A stretch of DNA of 64,000 nt from Symbiodinium microadriaticum (GCA_001939145.1 LSRX01001477.1:60229-124228), one strand, 5' to 3'. Positions 47,456 to 60,199 are shown, counted from the first letter of the stretch. Translations and numbers: made by a program. The notes: generated from the letters alone by a model not told the origin.

Positions 47456-49115
47456 ATGGTGTTTTTTCTTATGCTGTGGGCTTCTCCCCTTATGCTCCCG
47501 GCTTTTTCTTATGCTAACGGTTTTTGCCCTTGTGCGAACCTGGCTTATCCTTATGCGAACCAGCTTTTCCTTATGCTCCCCCCCTTGCCCAAAAACCTGG
47601 CTTTTCCTTATTATGCTCCCCTGTTGCACCCTGCACCACAATTGCACCCCCTCCCGTTTCCGGAATTGGCTTTTCCTTATTTAAACCTCGAAGGAAAGCC
47701 AACGGGCTCTTTTTCTCACAGACCTTGAGCCTCAGCACAGCATATTCCGATCAGTCTCGACCTGCAAAGCTCACCACGTTGTGGGCGTGCTGTTTCAGGA
47801 GCGATTTTTGGTCCAGTGCCCGGTGGCCAACGGGCCGTAAACCTACCTTAAATAAACAATTGCATTTGCCTTGGCTCAGCAAAACCTAGGTTTTCACCAT
47901 CGAAACCAAATCAACAAAATCCATCCTAGCTGCGTGAGCCCTGGAAAAATGGCTGCGATACCGAGATTTCTGAAAACGCCATGGAACCTGCAAAACCTGA
48001 TTTTGGATTTTCTGTCAATACGTAGGCCCCTCCAAGCTTTTTGAACGCGCCCCGTGCGGTTTCGACATTGGTTCTGGCCCACTTGGCCTTAAGGGCAAAA
48101 TCCGAGGCTTCAAAAGGGCCGTAAACCTACTTTAATTCGCCTTTGCAGTGGCTCAACAAAACCTATAGGCTTTGACTCTCAATTCTGAAAACCCTATGGA
48201 ACCTGCAACACCTGATTTTGGATATTCTGTTCAAACCTAGGCTCCTACAGGCGTTTTCGTAAGCGCTTGTGCTGTTTCGGGAGCGGTTTTGGCCTGAAAG
48301 CCAGGTTCTGGTCACCATGTACGACAGGCTGTCAGGTAGGGCTAGCGACAGGACAGCAACAAGTGTACAACCATGACATGAAGCCCAGCTGACAGCAGTC
48401 CTCCGCCAAAGCAAACGTTCTGTACCGGAAATTGCCTTTTACCGGGATGTTGCAGATTCTTGCTATGCTTTTTTCCTCAATGTGATCTCTTCGAAAACAT
48501 AGGCATGATGACTAATTTTTCTGTAGCTTAGAAATGTCCAAGCTTGCGGCTGTCGGCGCAGCTGCGCAAAAAAAAGCCAGTGCCGTTCTGCGAACACTTT
48601 TGACATATAAGCATCGCACGAGTGACATCATGCTGCTGATAGAACGGCCGGAAAAATGGCGACGATGTTGTTCCTCAGGACGCTTCAAACACCTATTTAA
48701 GCGTTGCAAAGAAAAAGTCTGGTTCGCATACAGGCCAGCATCTAACAAAAGTCGGGCCTGGCTAAACGCGGCCCATCCAGCTCAATGGGGCCCAGTCCAC
48801 ACCGCCGTCCCAGTCCCACCTGGCCCTTGCACCATAAGCCTGAAAGCAGACGCATAAAAACAAAGTCCAACTCGCACTCCGACCCAGCCCCCCCCCNCCG
48901 CGTCCCACCTGGCCCATGGAGCATAAGCAGGAGACGGGGCAGCATAACAAAAGAACCCGATAGCATAGATGGGGAAACCTCGGGCATGAGAGGAGAACCC
49001 ATGAGCATTAAAAAAAACAACCGTGTCGGCGACGGGATGGAGGCATGGAGGTCGATGGAGACATGGAGGTGGCCAGCAAAAAAATAAAAGCCTTGAGCAT
49101 AAGAAGTAAAACCAG
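47456..49115. mobile_element. Foldback-like element with inverted minisatellite arms
   Basis: The left arm (47456-47700) is a degenerate tandem array around CTTTTCCTTATGCTCC. The right arm (48825-49115) is the same kind of array in inverse orientation, around GGAGCATAAGNNNGAGA. Between them are two diverged direct copies of a unit of roughly 250 bp. These units share GGCCGTAAACCTAC, GCTCAGCAAAACCTAGG and GGAACCTGCAAAACCTGATT (about 47835-48080 and 48117-48300), with part of a third at 47783-47835. Long inverted repeats made of short tandem units are the signature of foldback-type DNA elements. No transposase frame is seen; the plus-strand frame at 48534-48857 is unconvincing. The N at 48897 lies in a poly-C run inside the right arm. 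Confidence 0.55.
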
Positions 49116-49257
49116 CCCTTAGAGGACCCTATTGTATATATCGATCGATTTACACTTCTTTTGCCAGTTATGTACTTTCAAACAATCCGATCATCCGGCC
49201 CGTTCCGTTCAAGTCAGGCGTCAACTTCTTCAGACACATGCTGGACGGTGTCGTACC

Positions 49258-49858
49258 TCAGAAGCTGCCCGGCAGTACAAGGGTTGCGTGTGCAGGAAGC
49301 ACTGCAAAGATAGTAATGGTGAAGGACAAGCATTCCCCATCAGCAGCTACCAGCGCTACCAACCGATGAAGCTCGTAAGGAAAACCTGGATGAAAGTGAT
49401 CTGCAGCAAACGCGGCACTCCCTTCAGCCGCAGGCTCCCGCCACAGGTCGAAGCAGTCCGGCGGCTTCTGCAGAATCGGCTTGGGAAGCCTCGGTGCACA
49501 GCTGCCTCCCAGGTATCGCAAGCGAACTCGATCCGGATGCGGACATTGAGGCCCGTACGTGCGCAAGCCCAACTGCGGTGCAGTGGAAGACATCTGCAGA
49601 TGGGCCTTGCCGTGAGGAGATAAAGGCTTCCAGGACACGGTCCAAAATGCCATTTGTGCTCTTGCCAATGCTAATTGCTGCAGTCACCTTTGCTCGGGTT
49701 GATGTTGCTATGACTGCGATGATACTCCGGGCATGTACACTGCGCCAGCAAACGTGTGGTTGGTGTAAAAGAATGCAGTTCGACCATGGGCTGAGTGGCT
49801 GAAAACCAGGAAAAGTTCCCGACGAGACAGGGGAAGTCAGGAGCGTCAGGACGTGCAA
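49258..49858 (-). CDS. Possible coding region, frame uncertain
   Basis: Two overlapping minus frames look protein-like: one with LPKPILQKPPDCFDLWREPA and HPGFPYELHRLVALVAADGE, the other with AKVTAAISIGKSTNGILDRV and LEAFISSRQGPSADVFHCTA. The plus strand is also open. I cannot choose between them and name nothing. Confidence 0.25.
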
Positions 49859-49987
49859 GAGCTGAGGCCCTAGAGCACAATGCCTGCTTCGATGTCAAGA
49901 CTGAGGAAGGGTAAAGATAAACAACTGAAGGAGTCATCTTCAGAAGCAAAACCACGACGAGGTCAATCCGGCCACTGAAAGAGGATT

Positions 49988-50010
49988 AATGATGATGATG
50001 ATGACGACGA
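49988..50010. repeat. (ATG)n short tract
   Basis: ATGATGATGATGATG-type run. From 50.0 to 50.96 kb no gene is supported. Confidence 0.8.
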
Positions 50011-50961
50011 TGACGAGAATCCAACCGGCTCTTCGCAGTGATGATTCTTGTTTTGCTGCCGAAGAGCGACTATTGTGCTATTTACTTCGCCATGCGAACC
50101 AGAATCCATGTGTATGTATGAATGAACCATGTATGTATGTACATACGCACACGAGACACTTACATACCGGTATAACCAAATCGAAACCAGTTTCAACCCC
50201 TGGCTCGAAGCCTTCGACTTCCTTTACAGTAGTCAAAAGCAAGCAGGATCTATGAGGATCCCTGACCCCTTACTTAAATTTCAAACACGCCGCGCCCCGT
50301 CTTTCAACGAAACTAGAAGTGAGTCCATGCGGGGGCACCTTGCTTGGCTGGCGGGTGCTGTGGGTCGTCAGCGGTCTCGGTCCTGATGACCCAGGTGCTC
50401 TATCTGAAGGCTGAAACGATTTTTGAAACTGCCTTTTGCAGCGTCTGTGCTCTCACAACCCTGTTTCTGCAGGCTTGTCTTAGGGCTTTTGTCTTTTTTT
50501 TGTGACCTCTTGCATTGCTAGGTCGAACCGGTTTGGTCCATCGCTTTCCTTTCCTTGTCATACCCGATTGCCCTTGATGAGCACTCATTGCACAAGTGTC
50601 ACAAAGCCTTGCCCGTTCAAGGTCTGTCTGGTCAAAGCCACGAAGGTCGGAAGATCAGCTGGTGAAGGCACGAGGCAATCGTTTAATGGAAGACTACCGC
50701 GTCTTCAAAGTAGTATTAATTTTCATGTCTTGCCAGCTTCAGCATTCAAACCGCACTACCAGCGCAATGCGCCAGACGTCAAACTGTGAAGTACCTCACT
50801 ACTAGGGCCGTAAATATTAAATTATTAAACCGTGCGGTGTATATGTTCGTGTTTTTCGTAGGGTGAAACAATCGGGGCATGGCATCGGCTTCTTGGAGTC
50901 AGAAACGGGCTCGCCTGCGCACCCCAGACTTCGACGAAGCGATGTGGAGCGGCCCTGGCAG

Positions 50962-51364
<403 letters not shown>

Positions 51365-51434
51365 TCGCTCGTTTCGCTCGTTTCGGGCGTAGGATCCATC
51401 CGCGGATGCAGCCCTTTGGTTGCGGGGAAATTAA

Positions 51435-52859
51435 TTAAGAAAGGTGAAACAAAGATGACTCCCAGGAAAAGTCACTGCTGCGGACGCACATCCCATGCTC
51501 ACAAGGAAGCAAGTCCAAAAAAGGAAGCTCCTGGAGCTTTCGGGGAATAACATCCTCCGTATCACTCGCGATGAGAGTCGTGGGAACCCCAAGAATCCAA
51601 AGGCGGAGTGCGAAGCGGAGGAGGTCGCCGCTGAGAGTAGCTTTGGCGAGGGCAGCACTGAAAACCCGATCCTTGGACGGCAGGGAAGGCAGTGCGTGCC
51701 AGCCTGGGAGTTGGTGAACAGAGATGATGAAGATCACATCATCCGGCGGATCCTCAATGAAGGACGGAGTCCTGCCAGAGGCGAAGGTCTCTAAACATTC
51801 TTCATCAACGGCGGAGACAGTGCACTTCAAGAATTCTCTGATCCAATCTGATGGGCCAACTCGAATCAAAGTGGGATCATCACAAAGAGGTCGAGCGGTG
51901 GGAACAATCCCTTTCAAGTCCAGAGACTGGAGGATAGAGTTGGCATCTTTAAATGTGTTCAGCTGAGTGCACCTGGCGCTGGGTGTGGGTACCAGCCAAT
52001 CGAACAGGTCACAAGACAAAATCCAGTCTGCGACCGACGTGTAGGTGCGATTACACGAGGGTTCCTCGACAAAATGTCGGTCGATATGCTGTTTCCACGC
52101 CTTGACAGTGGCAAGGATTTTGGGTATGGGAAGGCATACGGCCGAGAAGGCCAAACGGGCCCGCTCTCGGACAACATCTTCCCCTAGTTGACGCCCATCC
52201 GAGTCATAGTCGATCAGGCTGAGACATTGGACAACCTCGATCGAAGGACGCTCAAGATATGGGGTCCACTGTGGAAGTGGCTCGGGTAGGGTAGGCCCTT
52301 GGGCCTGCAGGGAGGGTGTTTGGTATTTCCCCTCGTCAGCGGCACGCTTGTTGCCCTTGCCTGGCTCTACCTTGCAGTGATGCCCTTGGCTCAAGAGGGT
52401 CTGCCTGCACCTAGGCTGGTATTGGAGGTGTCGGCAAAGCTTCACATGGGTAGTGAAGTGGCGTAGGCAGGCCTGACATTGCAGACCATGCTGCACCTGC
52501 CGGTATTCTGCAGTATGACCGTGTGTCTTAAAAGCATGCACTGACCAGGCTTGATAGGTATTAAACACAAGCTGGCATGGGGCACAGAAGTGCCTGGGGT
52601 CAGTAGGGCCCGTATGCTGTGCTGGGATGGCAGCCCCCTGCGCCCGGAGTTGCCTGCCCAACAGTCCTAGGTGATGCCTGGCAGAGCATTCCCAGCGCTC
52701 TCTGAGCATGGCCTGATGTTGGGCCCTGCGGAGCATACCCTTCCATTTGCGGGGTTTAGTGGCACAAACCTCTCTCCATTGATCCCAGGCCGATTCCCAG
52801 CTAGTAGCCGCCCAATCTGAGCACCCATAGCCAAGAGAGGGAGACTCTAACGGAGGCAA
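51435..52859 (-). pseudogene. Retroelement frame 4: C-terminal zinc fingers
   Basis: 474 codons to a stop at 51435. Finger 1 is C92-x2-C95-x12-H108-x4-H113, in FCAPCQLVFNTYQAW. Finger 2 is C128-x2-C131-x12-H144-x6-C151, in CQACLRHFTTHVKLCRH. The downstream 300 residues are globular with no motif I know (VIFIISVHQLPGWHALPS and so on). Zinc fingers next to the RT in non-LTR elements usually bind the target or the element RNA. It continues the third frame after a one-base shift within 52801-52859; the methionine assigned there is not a true start. Confidence 0.75.
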
Positions 52860-55800
52860 GCCAGGAGGACTGCCAGTGGAGCAGGCCCCACATTATCGGA
52901 ACCCTGGTTTGCACACAAGAGAGGAGGTGACGTAGTCTTGCCACATGTAGCAGTGTGCTGAGGGAAGGAAGCCCCAAAAGGGAAATCACCCTCTCGCCCC
53001 CGAGGTGTAAGGCCTCGTCATACGTCATCTCAGGGCGAAGCATGTAGAAGGCCATACCATGCAATGCTGACTCAAGGATAGTGTATTCTCTGGACGAGAA
53101 CGCGTCCCAGGTTCCGGCCCCATGCAGGAGGACGGATAAGATGAGGGACTCAAACAAAACCCTTTTGTCTTCTCTGGCCACACGGGGTGCGCCGAACACA
53201 CGCTTCTTTCGGGAATTGAATGACTGCCAGGCTTGGCTCGCACGGTGGCGTAACTCCCTAACAAGGGAGGAATCATGGTGGATGTATCCACCAAGGTGCT
53301 GATAAGAGGGAACCAAGCGGACCGTCGCCTGTGTCCAAAGCCTGCACTGCAGTCGGATCCCCGGTTCCGCACCTCCAAAGAGATTCGCCCGGACAGCTCT
53401 GGAGCCAGGGCCGGTGGGCGAAGCAACAAATTCTGTCTTGCCCCGGTCCAAATTGGGCAGGAGCGCATGGCCTAGACACGAATCCACGACCGCCGAACCT
53501 AGAGAGCTCACAGGAGTCTCGTGAGCAGGCATGATGTCACACATCAGGTTGGCGGACCAGGGTATAGTAGGCAGGAGATTTTGCCGGTCAAGCTCGTTTC
53601 GGACGGAATGCAGGACCTTCGCGAAAATGAAGGAGAAACAGACGTCCGCGAGATTATCCCCCGGCCTGGAGCCGATGCCGGTTTCTACAACCTTGTGTCC
53701 GCCCTGGAATCTGAACCAAGTGCCATCAAGGGCATCCTGTAGGCCCCGATCGGTCCACTGAGATGCTCCTGCTTCCGCAGCAAGGGAGTGGCCCTGCAGG
53801 TGCTTATGCAGCTCGTGCATGGTACCCGGTGGCAGGCTGACGGCGCGAACTATGGCTGCCACGTCCTCATCGCTATTATTGGTACCGGTCAGCAAAGGTC
53901 GTACGACACGGTAGAAGGCTTCCCGTAAATCCAGGAAGAGGAGGCCATGGCTGAGGTGTCGGCCCCTGCAGCCAGCCTGGAAGAGCCGGACAAAATGGGA
54001 GGCAAGGACGACAGGAAACCTTGGAAGGCCTCCAATCTGCATGTCTGCCGCTACGTTCTGCAAGGCCCCAATCGCACCGTCCCTCAACAGACGGTGGATT
54101 GCTTTCCCAGGGGTAGAACTCACCAAGATACCCCTATGGGAAGAACACGCAGAAGGGTCACTCTTACCTTTCCAGACCGCGTACAGTGTACCTCCTTTAA
54201 ATTGCAGCGGTTCAGAGGCCCGGAGAGAGATCTTGAGGAAAAGCTGATATAATGCTCTGGAGGCCGTGCCGGCTGCCAAGTGCAGGAGTTCTCCTGGTAC
54301 ATTGTCCGTGCCGAGAGCTTTGCCAGTCTGGGTTTGTCGGAGAGACTTCTCCAGTGCAACCCGGGTAGGGATCTCGGCAATGGCCAGGTCATACGAATCC
54401 AGGTCTCGCTCCTGCTGCCGACGGAAAATCCGTTCGGCTAAGTGAGTGGGGTCTATCTGCCTGCCGGCTTCAAGTCCAGCAAAGTGAGCGATCCAAAGAT
54501 CCTCTGCTTGGTCCGGGGTTGCTGCTGGAGTGCCATCGGGGCCGCAGACTGTCTGAAGGGAGCGACGTTGCTTCTGTCTGCGCTTGGGAGGGCCGAGAAG
54601 CGGTCGCAATCGGGTGACTACATCCGCCTTCGGTATAGAGGCTGCAGCAGCAGCGGTTTCTTGCACACGGCGACGGATATCTGACCGAACCAGGTGTCTG
54701 AGCTGCCTCTTAGTGCGTTGGAGCTCGCGTACAAGGCCGTGAAAACCGCGGGCCGTCAGGATGGAGGGGAATACCCCCAGCATGCGACCAACCCAGACAG
54801 GCACACGACGACGCCAGGCCAGGAGGGCGGCGCGTGCTTCGTCCAGGCGCAGGACTGTCCTTGCCCGAGCAAGGTGCCGCCTTAGCCATGCTCGTCGCTG
54901 GCGCACATCCCAGGTAGCAGAGCTGAAGTGGGAGGACCGACAATTGCCACGTTGGGCGGGAAAGGCAACAGACAGGGCAGCCGTGAGGTGCTGCTCCAGA
55001 GCCAAGTAGTGGCGATGCACATTGCTGTCCCAAGGCTGGAGCGGGATGTCACGGCAGATCTGGTCGAGTTGCTGTCGGCCTTCATCGGAGCACATGGTGT
55101 CCCTATCAAAACTGACAGACTTGCTTCTGCTCTGTGTCTTGGACCCAAATACAAAATAAGTCTGAGCCCCGACCCCAAAGTGGTCGACGCGAGCTTGCCC
55201 CCAATCAAGGCTGGTGTCAACCCAAGAGCCGGAGGGAGGGACGCACCAGTGAGAAGGGATGGCGATATAGTCGAGTCTGGCCCCGGTAGTGCCTGTGGGC
55301 GAAATCCAGGTTTCATGTTGGCCGGTATGGTAGCGCCGAAAGGTGCTGGGTAACCAGAGGTCGTGCCTCCGGAGAATCGAGGATAAGAAGCCCTCTGGCA
55401 CTCGGTGTTTGGCTGGCCAGACAAGGTCGCCAATCCGAGCTGGGACAGACGCTGAGAAGCCAGTGTTGTAGTCCCCAAGAAGGGCGACAGTTGCGCCGTG
55501 GCTGAGGTAGGCAAGGCGTTGGCTGAGGTGTAGCCACCACGATTCTCTGTCCACGTCCCCAGCAACGGGTGCATGAATGCAAGCAAAAAGGATGTGCAGA
55601 CCCGATCTGGAGAACCTGACCAAAAGCTCCCGCGGCGTGGCAGAGAGTGTGAGGAGGTCTTTTGGGTGAAAGGTGCCGCAGGCTCCATCGGCCTGTACAA
55701 ACGGCAGGGTGCGGGAGAACCACAGCTCACAACCGAAGTTGCCTTTGGGATCCCGTCCTGTGCAGATGCGGATATGAGTATCCGAAACATAGGCTGCATC

Positions 55801-56406
55801 ATCCGGGGAGCGAGCTTCTTGAAGTGCAGCAACTTGCACTTTGTCATGTTGGAGCTGCTCCCTAAGGTACCTGGCCTTGCCTGTAAAACCGTCCTGCTGG
55901 GATATGTCAGAGGCAGTTGAGTCCTTATCTGTCAGGGACTGAACATTGACCGACATGAAGAGGAGCGAGGCCTGAAAGACCCGGCCGACAACTGACTTCT
56001 CCGAGGGGCTGGGCAGACCAAGGGCACGGTGGCTCTCCTCAACAGTAAGAGGGGTGGCATCTACGTGACGACCCGTGTCAACAAGCGACGACCCGACATG
56101 AAGGAGCCAGTGTGTGGGAGCTAAAGCACTTTCAATATGCAACCAAAGCCAGGCGAGGGCTCCTTTACGGATCCAATGGGCAGCCCAGGCTTGATGAGTG
56201 CAGGGTCGGGCATGGCCAACTCGGTTAGCAAATTTAGCTATCTGGTCAACGAGCTCATTGCCCGGGAGTCCTTGGTGGGACCTGACATGTTGTATCGCAG
56301 GGTTGAAAGTGGGTCTGGCGGAGGTGAGCGCCTGAATGGCTGCTCGGCATAGGGGTGTCATCTTCCGCCCATCCATAACTCCCCGACGACTGATGAAGAG
56401 CAACAA
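52801..56406 (-). pseudogene. Retroelement frame 3: end of RNase H, APE endonuclease and reverse transcriptase
   Basis: 1,201 codons. Residues 40-54 (HVRSHQG...NELVDQ) supply the last RNase H acidic residue, D54. Residues 151-413 are the endonuclease, with N154, E197, H278, GDYN (311-314), RLDYI (377-381) and D408-H409 all present, so that domain looks intact. The RT begins about residue 680: motif 2-like KGGTLYAVWKGKSDPSACSS, motif A LLFLDLREAF (D826) and motif B GSRPGDNLADV (912-922). After MCDIM (956-959) the expected [YF]-A-D-D motif C is absent and the text jumps to the helix around VVDSCLGHALLPNLDRGKTE, about 20-30 residues too early. The deletion lies near 53500-53540. Confidence 0.8.
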
Positions 56407-58339
56407 GACAGTCGGAGAGGATGTCCAGGCTCACATGGCACGGGCTCTGCAGGGCCCAGATGGCAGCCCAGAGAAGGGCATGTTGTTCTCCGCAGAGGGC
56501 ACTGATGTTGCAGTGGCTAAGGAAAAGCGACTCACCTGGGTGTGTGAGTACGGTCCCTGCGGCCCAGCCAAGAAAGCACGGATTCCCTTGGTGCCCCGCA
56601 AAGGCACAGAAGGCCCATGATGCTTGAGAGCCGTCGAAGGAGCCATCCGTAAAGATCTGGATCCGCTCAAAGGGCCCATCGGAACAAACAGGTGGATCCA
56701 GTGGCAGTTTGATTCCAATGTGTGCCGGCAAGGAAAGTAGTCGCGGCAGAGGAATGGTGAGATCCCAGCTGCCCCTCCATGTCCACCTGACAACCTGTTC
56801 AATATCTTGGTACAGGGGTAGGGAGACGGCGGAGAGGTCCACAGTGGGTGCTGGGGGAAGTGAATTGGCGAGGCTGACCACAACCGTGTCCGCAGTCTCT
56901 GTGACGCCGGACACGGAGGAACCGCCCCCAAAATGCTCGACCAGGGTGTCAATGAGTGTCGCAGCAAGCCAGAAAGCAGGGCACGATACATCAGCTTTAC
57001 TTTCCTCAAGCAAAGTCTGAAGGGTGTCAGCTGGCGATGGTAGGTCGGGGTCGGAATTGCTGTCACGGGGGGCAGCCTTGGCGTTGTGGTCAGGTCCCCA
57101 CGAGCACCGAGACCTGCAAGGTGTGGGGATCGGCCTGCCAAGGTAGGTGGTGGCAGGAGTGTGTTGTACATTCATGGCGGCAGTGAGGACAACTTTGGTA
57201 TCACGTCCAGAACGTGACACAACACAAGAATCGCTGTCTCTCGGAGGTAGCAGCATGCCACGGGAGCCGACTAACATGGCGGACAGCAAAAGAAGTGTGC
57301 GCGGGAGAACGGAAAGTTGTGGCGGGGAGACAGGCCCGCCCCGAAAATGTTTGGCAGCTGAACGCTTATGTCCGGGTTGAGGGACAGTGCTGTGTGAGCA
57401 ATGTAATCCATCATTCTGAACAGCGTCCCCGGTAACGTCCGGGTCCCTGGCATGCATTACGTGCTCGGGGGTGCAGCTTGGCGGATGTGATCCACTGTAT
57501 TGGCGTCGGGTATAACCCTGCTGTGTGCTGCCGGTCCCCGCGTCAACACGACTGGAAGGGGAGGAAGCAGCGACATTGTATCTATCATGATCATGATCCG
57601 GTGGCCCCTGTGAGTCCCCTGAGCCGCCACCGAAGGCGTATGTGGTCGGGGAAGCATGTGAGACTGCGTCATGGACATATATAGTTGGGCTGAAATTCAA
57701 CTGTGACGACGTCTCCTGCAGCAATCTGTCGGAAATGGTTGCCTTGATCCGCGTTGAAATGACCACCGTATAGCCGGACGTGATAGCCGGCTGGACACCT
57801 GACTGCCAGTCTGGAGCATAAGGCTTCAACATCAATGCAACCTGCAGGTGCATACGACCAAGACAGACAGAGAAGTGTTGGTCGCTGATCCAAAACGAAG
57901 GGGACCTTGTCTCCAGGCCCTTCCGGTGGGTAGTCCTCTGTTTGGCAAGCAATGAAGACTCCCTGTGAGGGAACACCGCGCCTAGCATGGGTGCAAATAT
58001 TGGGCCGTGACGGCACAAGTGAAAAATGTCCAGCCGGCAGTGCCAGGGCCTCCGCAACGAAGGCACTGTCCGTGGCAAAATGGTCACCACGGATTGGGAC
58101 AGCGGAGAATGGTCCGTCCGAGAGGACCCATATAGTAGGTAGCACCCTGGTAACTGGAGCTGCCCCCTGGAGGATGTGCTGTATGTGGGCAGGGTGGCCA
58201 GGGTCATGTCGGGGCTCACAGACAAGGAGACGGTCGCCTTCCGTGAGATAGATCCGTCCCCTTCCAGGGACAGGCCACGGGACATCCTTCGCATAGACAT
58301 CATAGTGGGAATCTGGGTCAATTCCGGCGACGAAGGCAA
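56255..58339 (-). pseudogene. Retroelement frame 2: linker and RNase H
   Basis: 694 codons. The useful part starts near 57690; before that it shadows frame 1. A Ser/Pro/His-rich linker leads to RNase H: FTDGS with D565, then CGEQHALLWAAIWALQS with E618, then ILSDCLVAL with D643. The fourth acidic residue is in frame 3. The frame is lost at about 56395-56410, inside CTTGTTGCTCTTCATC, where frame 3 takes over with LLFISRRGV. RNase H removes the RNA strand of the hybrid during reverse transcription. Its place here, before the endonuclease, is unlike the I-type elements, where it follows the RT. Confidence 0.75.
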
Positions 58340-59924
58340 CGTCCTCTCTGTTCAGAAAGCCCGGTAAGACAGTAGCAAATGTCCGACGGGTCCCAAGCCT
58401 ACAATCAATGAGCACGGCAATGCCTTCGAAGGGCCAGTGGGGCAGTGCAAGGATTGCAGGCGGTGAATCCTGCAACTGTGGGTATACCGGTACTAGCCTA
58501 GGGCTGCGTCGATGCGAGTCTGCATCCCTGAGCTGCTCCAAGGTAGCAAAAAGCTCTGGGACGCTGGCTGGCAGACGACCCGGCCAGACCACGATCTCTG
58601 GAGTATATTCCTGAGCGAAAAGGAGGAAGGGGAGTCCATCTTCAGGGACTCCAGTTTCCTCTCCAACGCGAACACTTGGGGCTAAAGCACCGTCATGGCC
58701 AGGGACAGGAGGTGTATTGCTGTTATTGTCCTGGCCGGAGGAGGGAATGGCTGTGTCACCCTGCCCCTCCTCTACGTGGGGCCCAGATGCGGCTTCGACA
58801 GGTTCTTGACCCGAGGCCGGAGACGAAGCCACAACAGCGCTGGCACGAACGTATTCTGCAACTATGATGCAACCAGGGCCTGGGCAATTTGCGACCTCCA
58901 GACCAGGAACAGCATTAATAGTGGTGTAATGCCCCATCGGTGGCTGGCCAGAGATTTGCGGTAGCAGGTCCAACAGTCGTTGGCCACGTCTACGGACATG
59001 TAAAGTCTGCCACATGCCCCCAAGAGGTCTGCGGTCCAAGAGGCACTGGTGAAGATAAGTGTCCGGATGAGCATCCAGCGTGCTGGAGGCGGCAATGACG
59101 GTACGGCAGGCAAAGCCGAAAAGTTCGACGTCCTCCGGTCTGGGGAACGCTGCCTGTAATTGAAGAGTGCTGATGGAGATGCCAGCTGTATGTGCGATCT
59201 GCTCTCTGTAGCGAGCAGGCGCACGCGGGTCTGCAAAGTGCAAAAAGGTCTGCTCTCCTTTGACAAGGCAATATGTGTCAGTGTCACGGCTTTGGGGGAG
59301 GAGCGACCAGTCACACCAGACGAGCCGGGTCTGAAGCTGCTGGCCCAGTGTGTACTTGAAGGTGTGCGCCGACCCGAATGGCAAGAAGGTAATGAGTTCC
59401 CCGGGAAACAAATGAACTGGAGTTTCATCCAGGAGTGGGGTCTGGTCAACACCCGTCAGCACTATTAAATCCCAGCTTCTCTGGAAGCGTGCAAGGGATA
59501 GGAGCTCGTGTCTGCAGGCATAGTCGGGAGCCCGACACGCAAAGATTCTCCCGTCCACGGCAGACGTGTCGAAGCAATGGCCCTGCAGCAAATCACTCCA
59601 TGCAGGGCCAGCAATGTACACAGCATTGCCGGTGAGCGGTTGGGGGGTGACAGGCAGGAGGGAAGGATATAGCCTTCTGGCTCCTTGTCTCCTAGCGGCC
59701 TGGACTGCATGCTCGGCCTCATCCTGTGTCGCAGGGATGGAAAGCGTGATGCACATAATCTCAGGGGTGTGACCTATCTTCAAGATGGCACAATGTATTT
59801 GCTGCACCGTGCCAGCAGGCTGAGGAGTGTTGCTTTCCTCATCGGAGTCCACAACCCCAAAAGGCACGCCAGGGAAGATGGGCCTGGCATCACGAAGCCA
59901 TCTGCCTCCCAGCGCGATGGTCAA
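57669..59924 (-). pseudogene. Retroelement frame 1: duplicated N-terminal module
   Basis: 751 codons, ending VEFQPNYICP and TGA at 57669, where a TATATATG run marks the probable frameshift. No known domain. Residues about 50-370 and 440-750 resemble each other. HTPEIMCITLSIPA aligns with YTPEIVVWPGRLPA, SLLPVTPQPL with RLVPVYPQLQ, ETPVHLFPGELITFLPFG with GRGRIYLTEGDRLLVCEP, and HQCLLDRRPLGGMWQTLHVR with PFVLDQRPTLLCLSWSYAP. The two copies are joined by a Pro/Ser/Gly-rich linker (residues about 375-435). The listed start is not an ATG; the frame stays open upstream to at least 60020. Other non-LTR elements carry a nucleic-acid chaperone or ORF1-like domain here; this one is unlike those I know. 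Confidence 0.7.
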
Positions 59925-60010
59925 TGCTCTTAGGTGCTCTAGATGTTGGTTCGAGCTGGAGCTGTCCCCTATCGGCTCGTCGAGGAGTTTATCCTCCTGC
60001 TGAGCGTCAT

Positions 60011-60135
60011 ATACATACCAATCTCCGAGTCAAGAATCGGAGATTGGTATGTATGTATGTATGTATGTATGTATGTATGTATGTATGTATATGTATGTAT
60101 ATGTATGTATATGTATGTATATGTATGTACATAAA
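60011..60135. repeat. Right flank: perfect 18-bp hairpin plus (TATG)n
   Basis: ATACATACCAATCTCCGA (60011-60028) and TCGGAGATTGGTATGTAT (60037-60054) are perfect inverse copies around an 8-base loop. The right arm runs on into (TATG)n and TATGTATATG repeats to about 60128. The left-flank copy at 50962 keeps only the inner 7 bp of the stem. Confidence 0.95.
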
Positions 60136-60199
60136 TACATAAATGAAGAAATACATCTATATATTTCTTTATTTATACAAACATAAACACAGATATAAT

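Noticed and set aside
52801..56406. Programmed frameshifting between retroelement frames
   Set aside because: Three shifts plus loss of the RT catalytic motif fit decay better; no slippery heptamer with a downstream structure was seen at the C/D or B/C borders.
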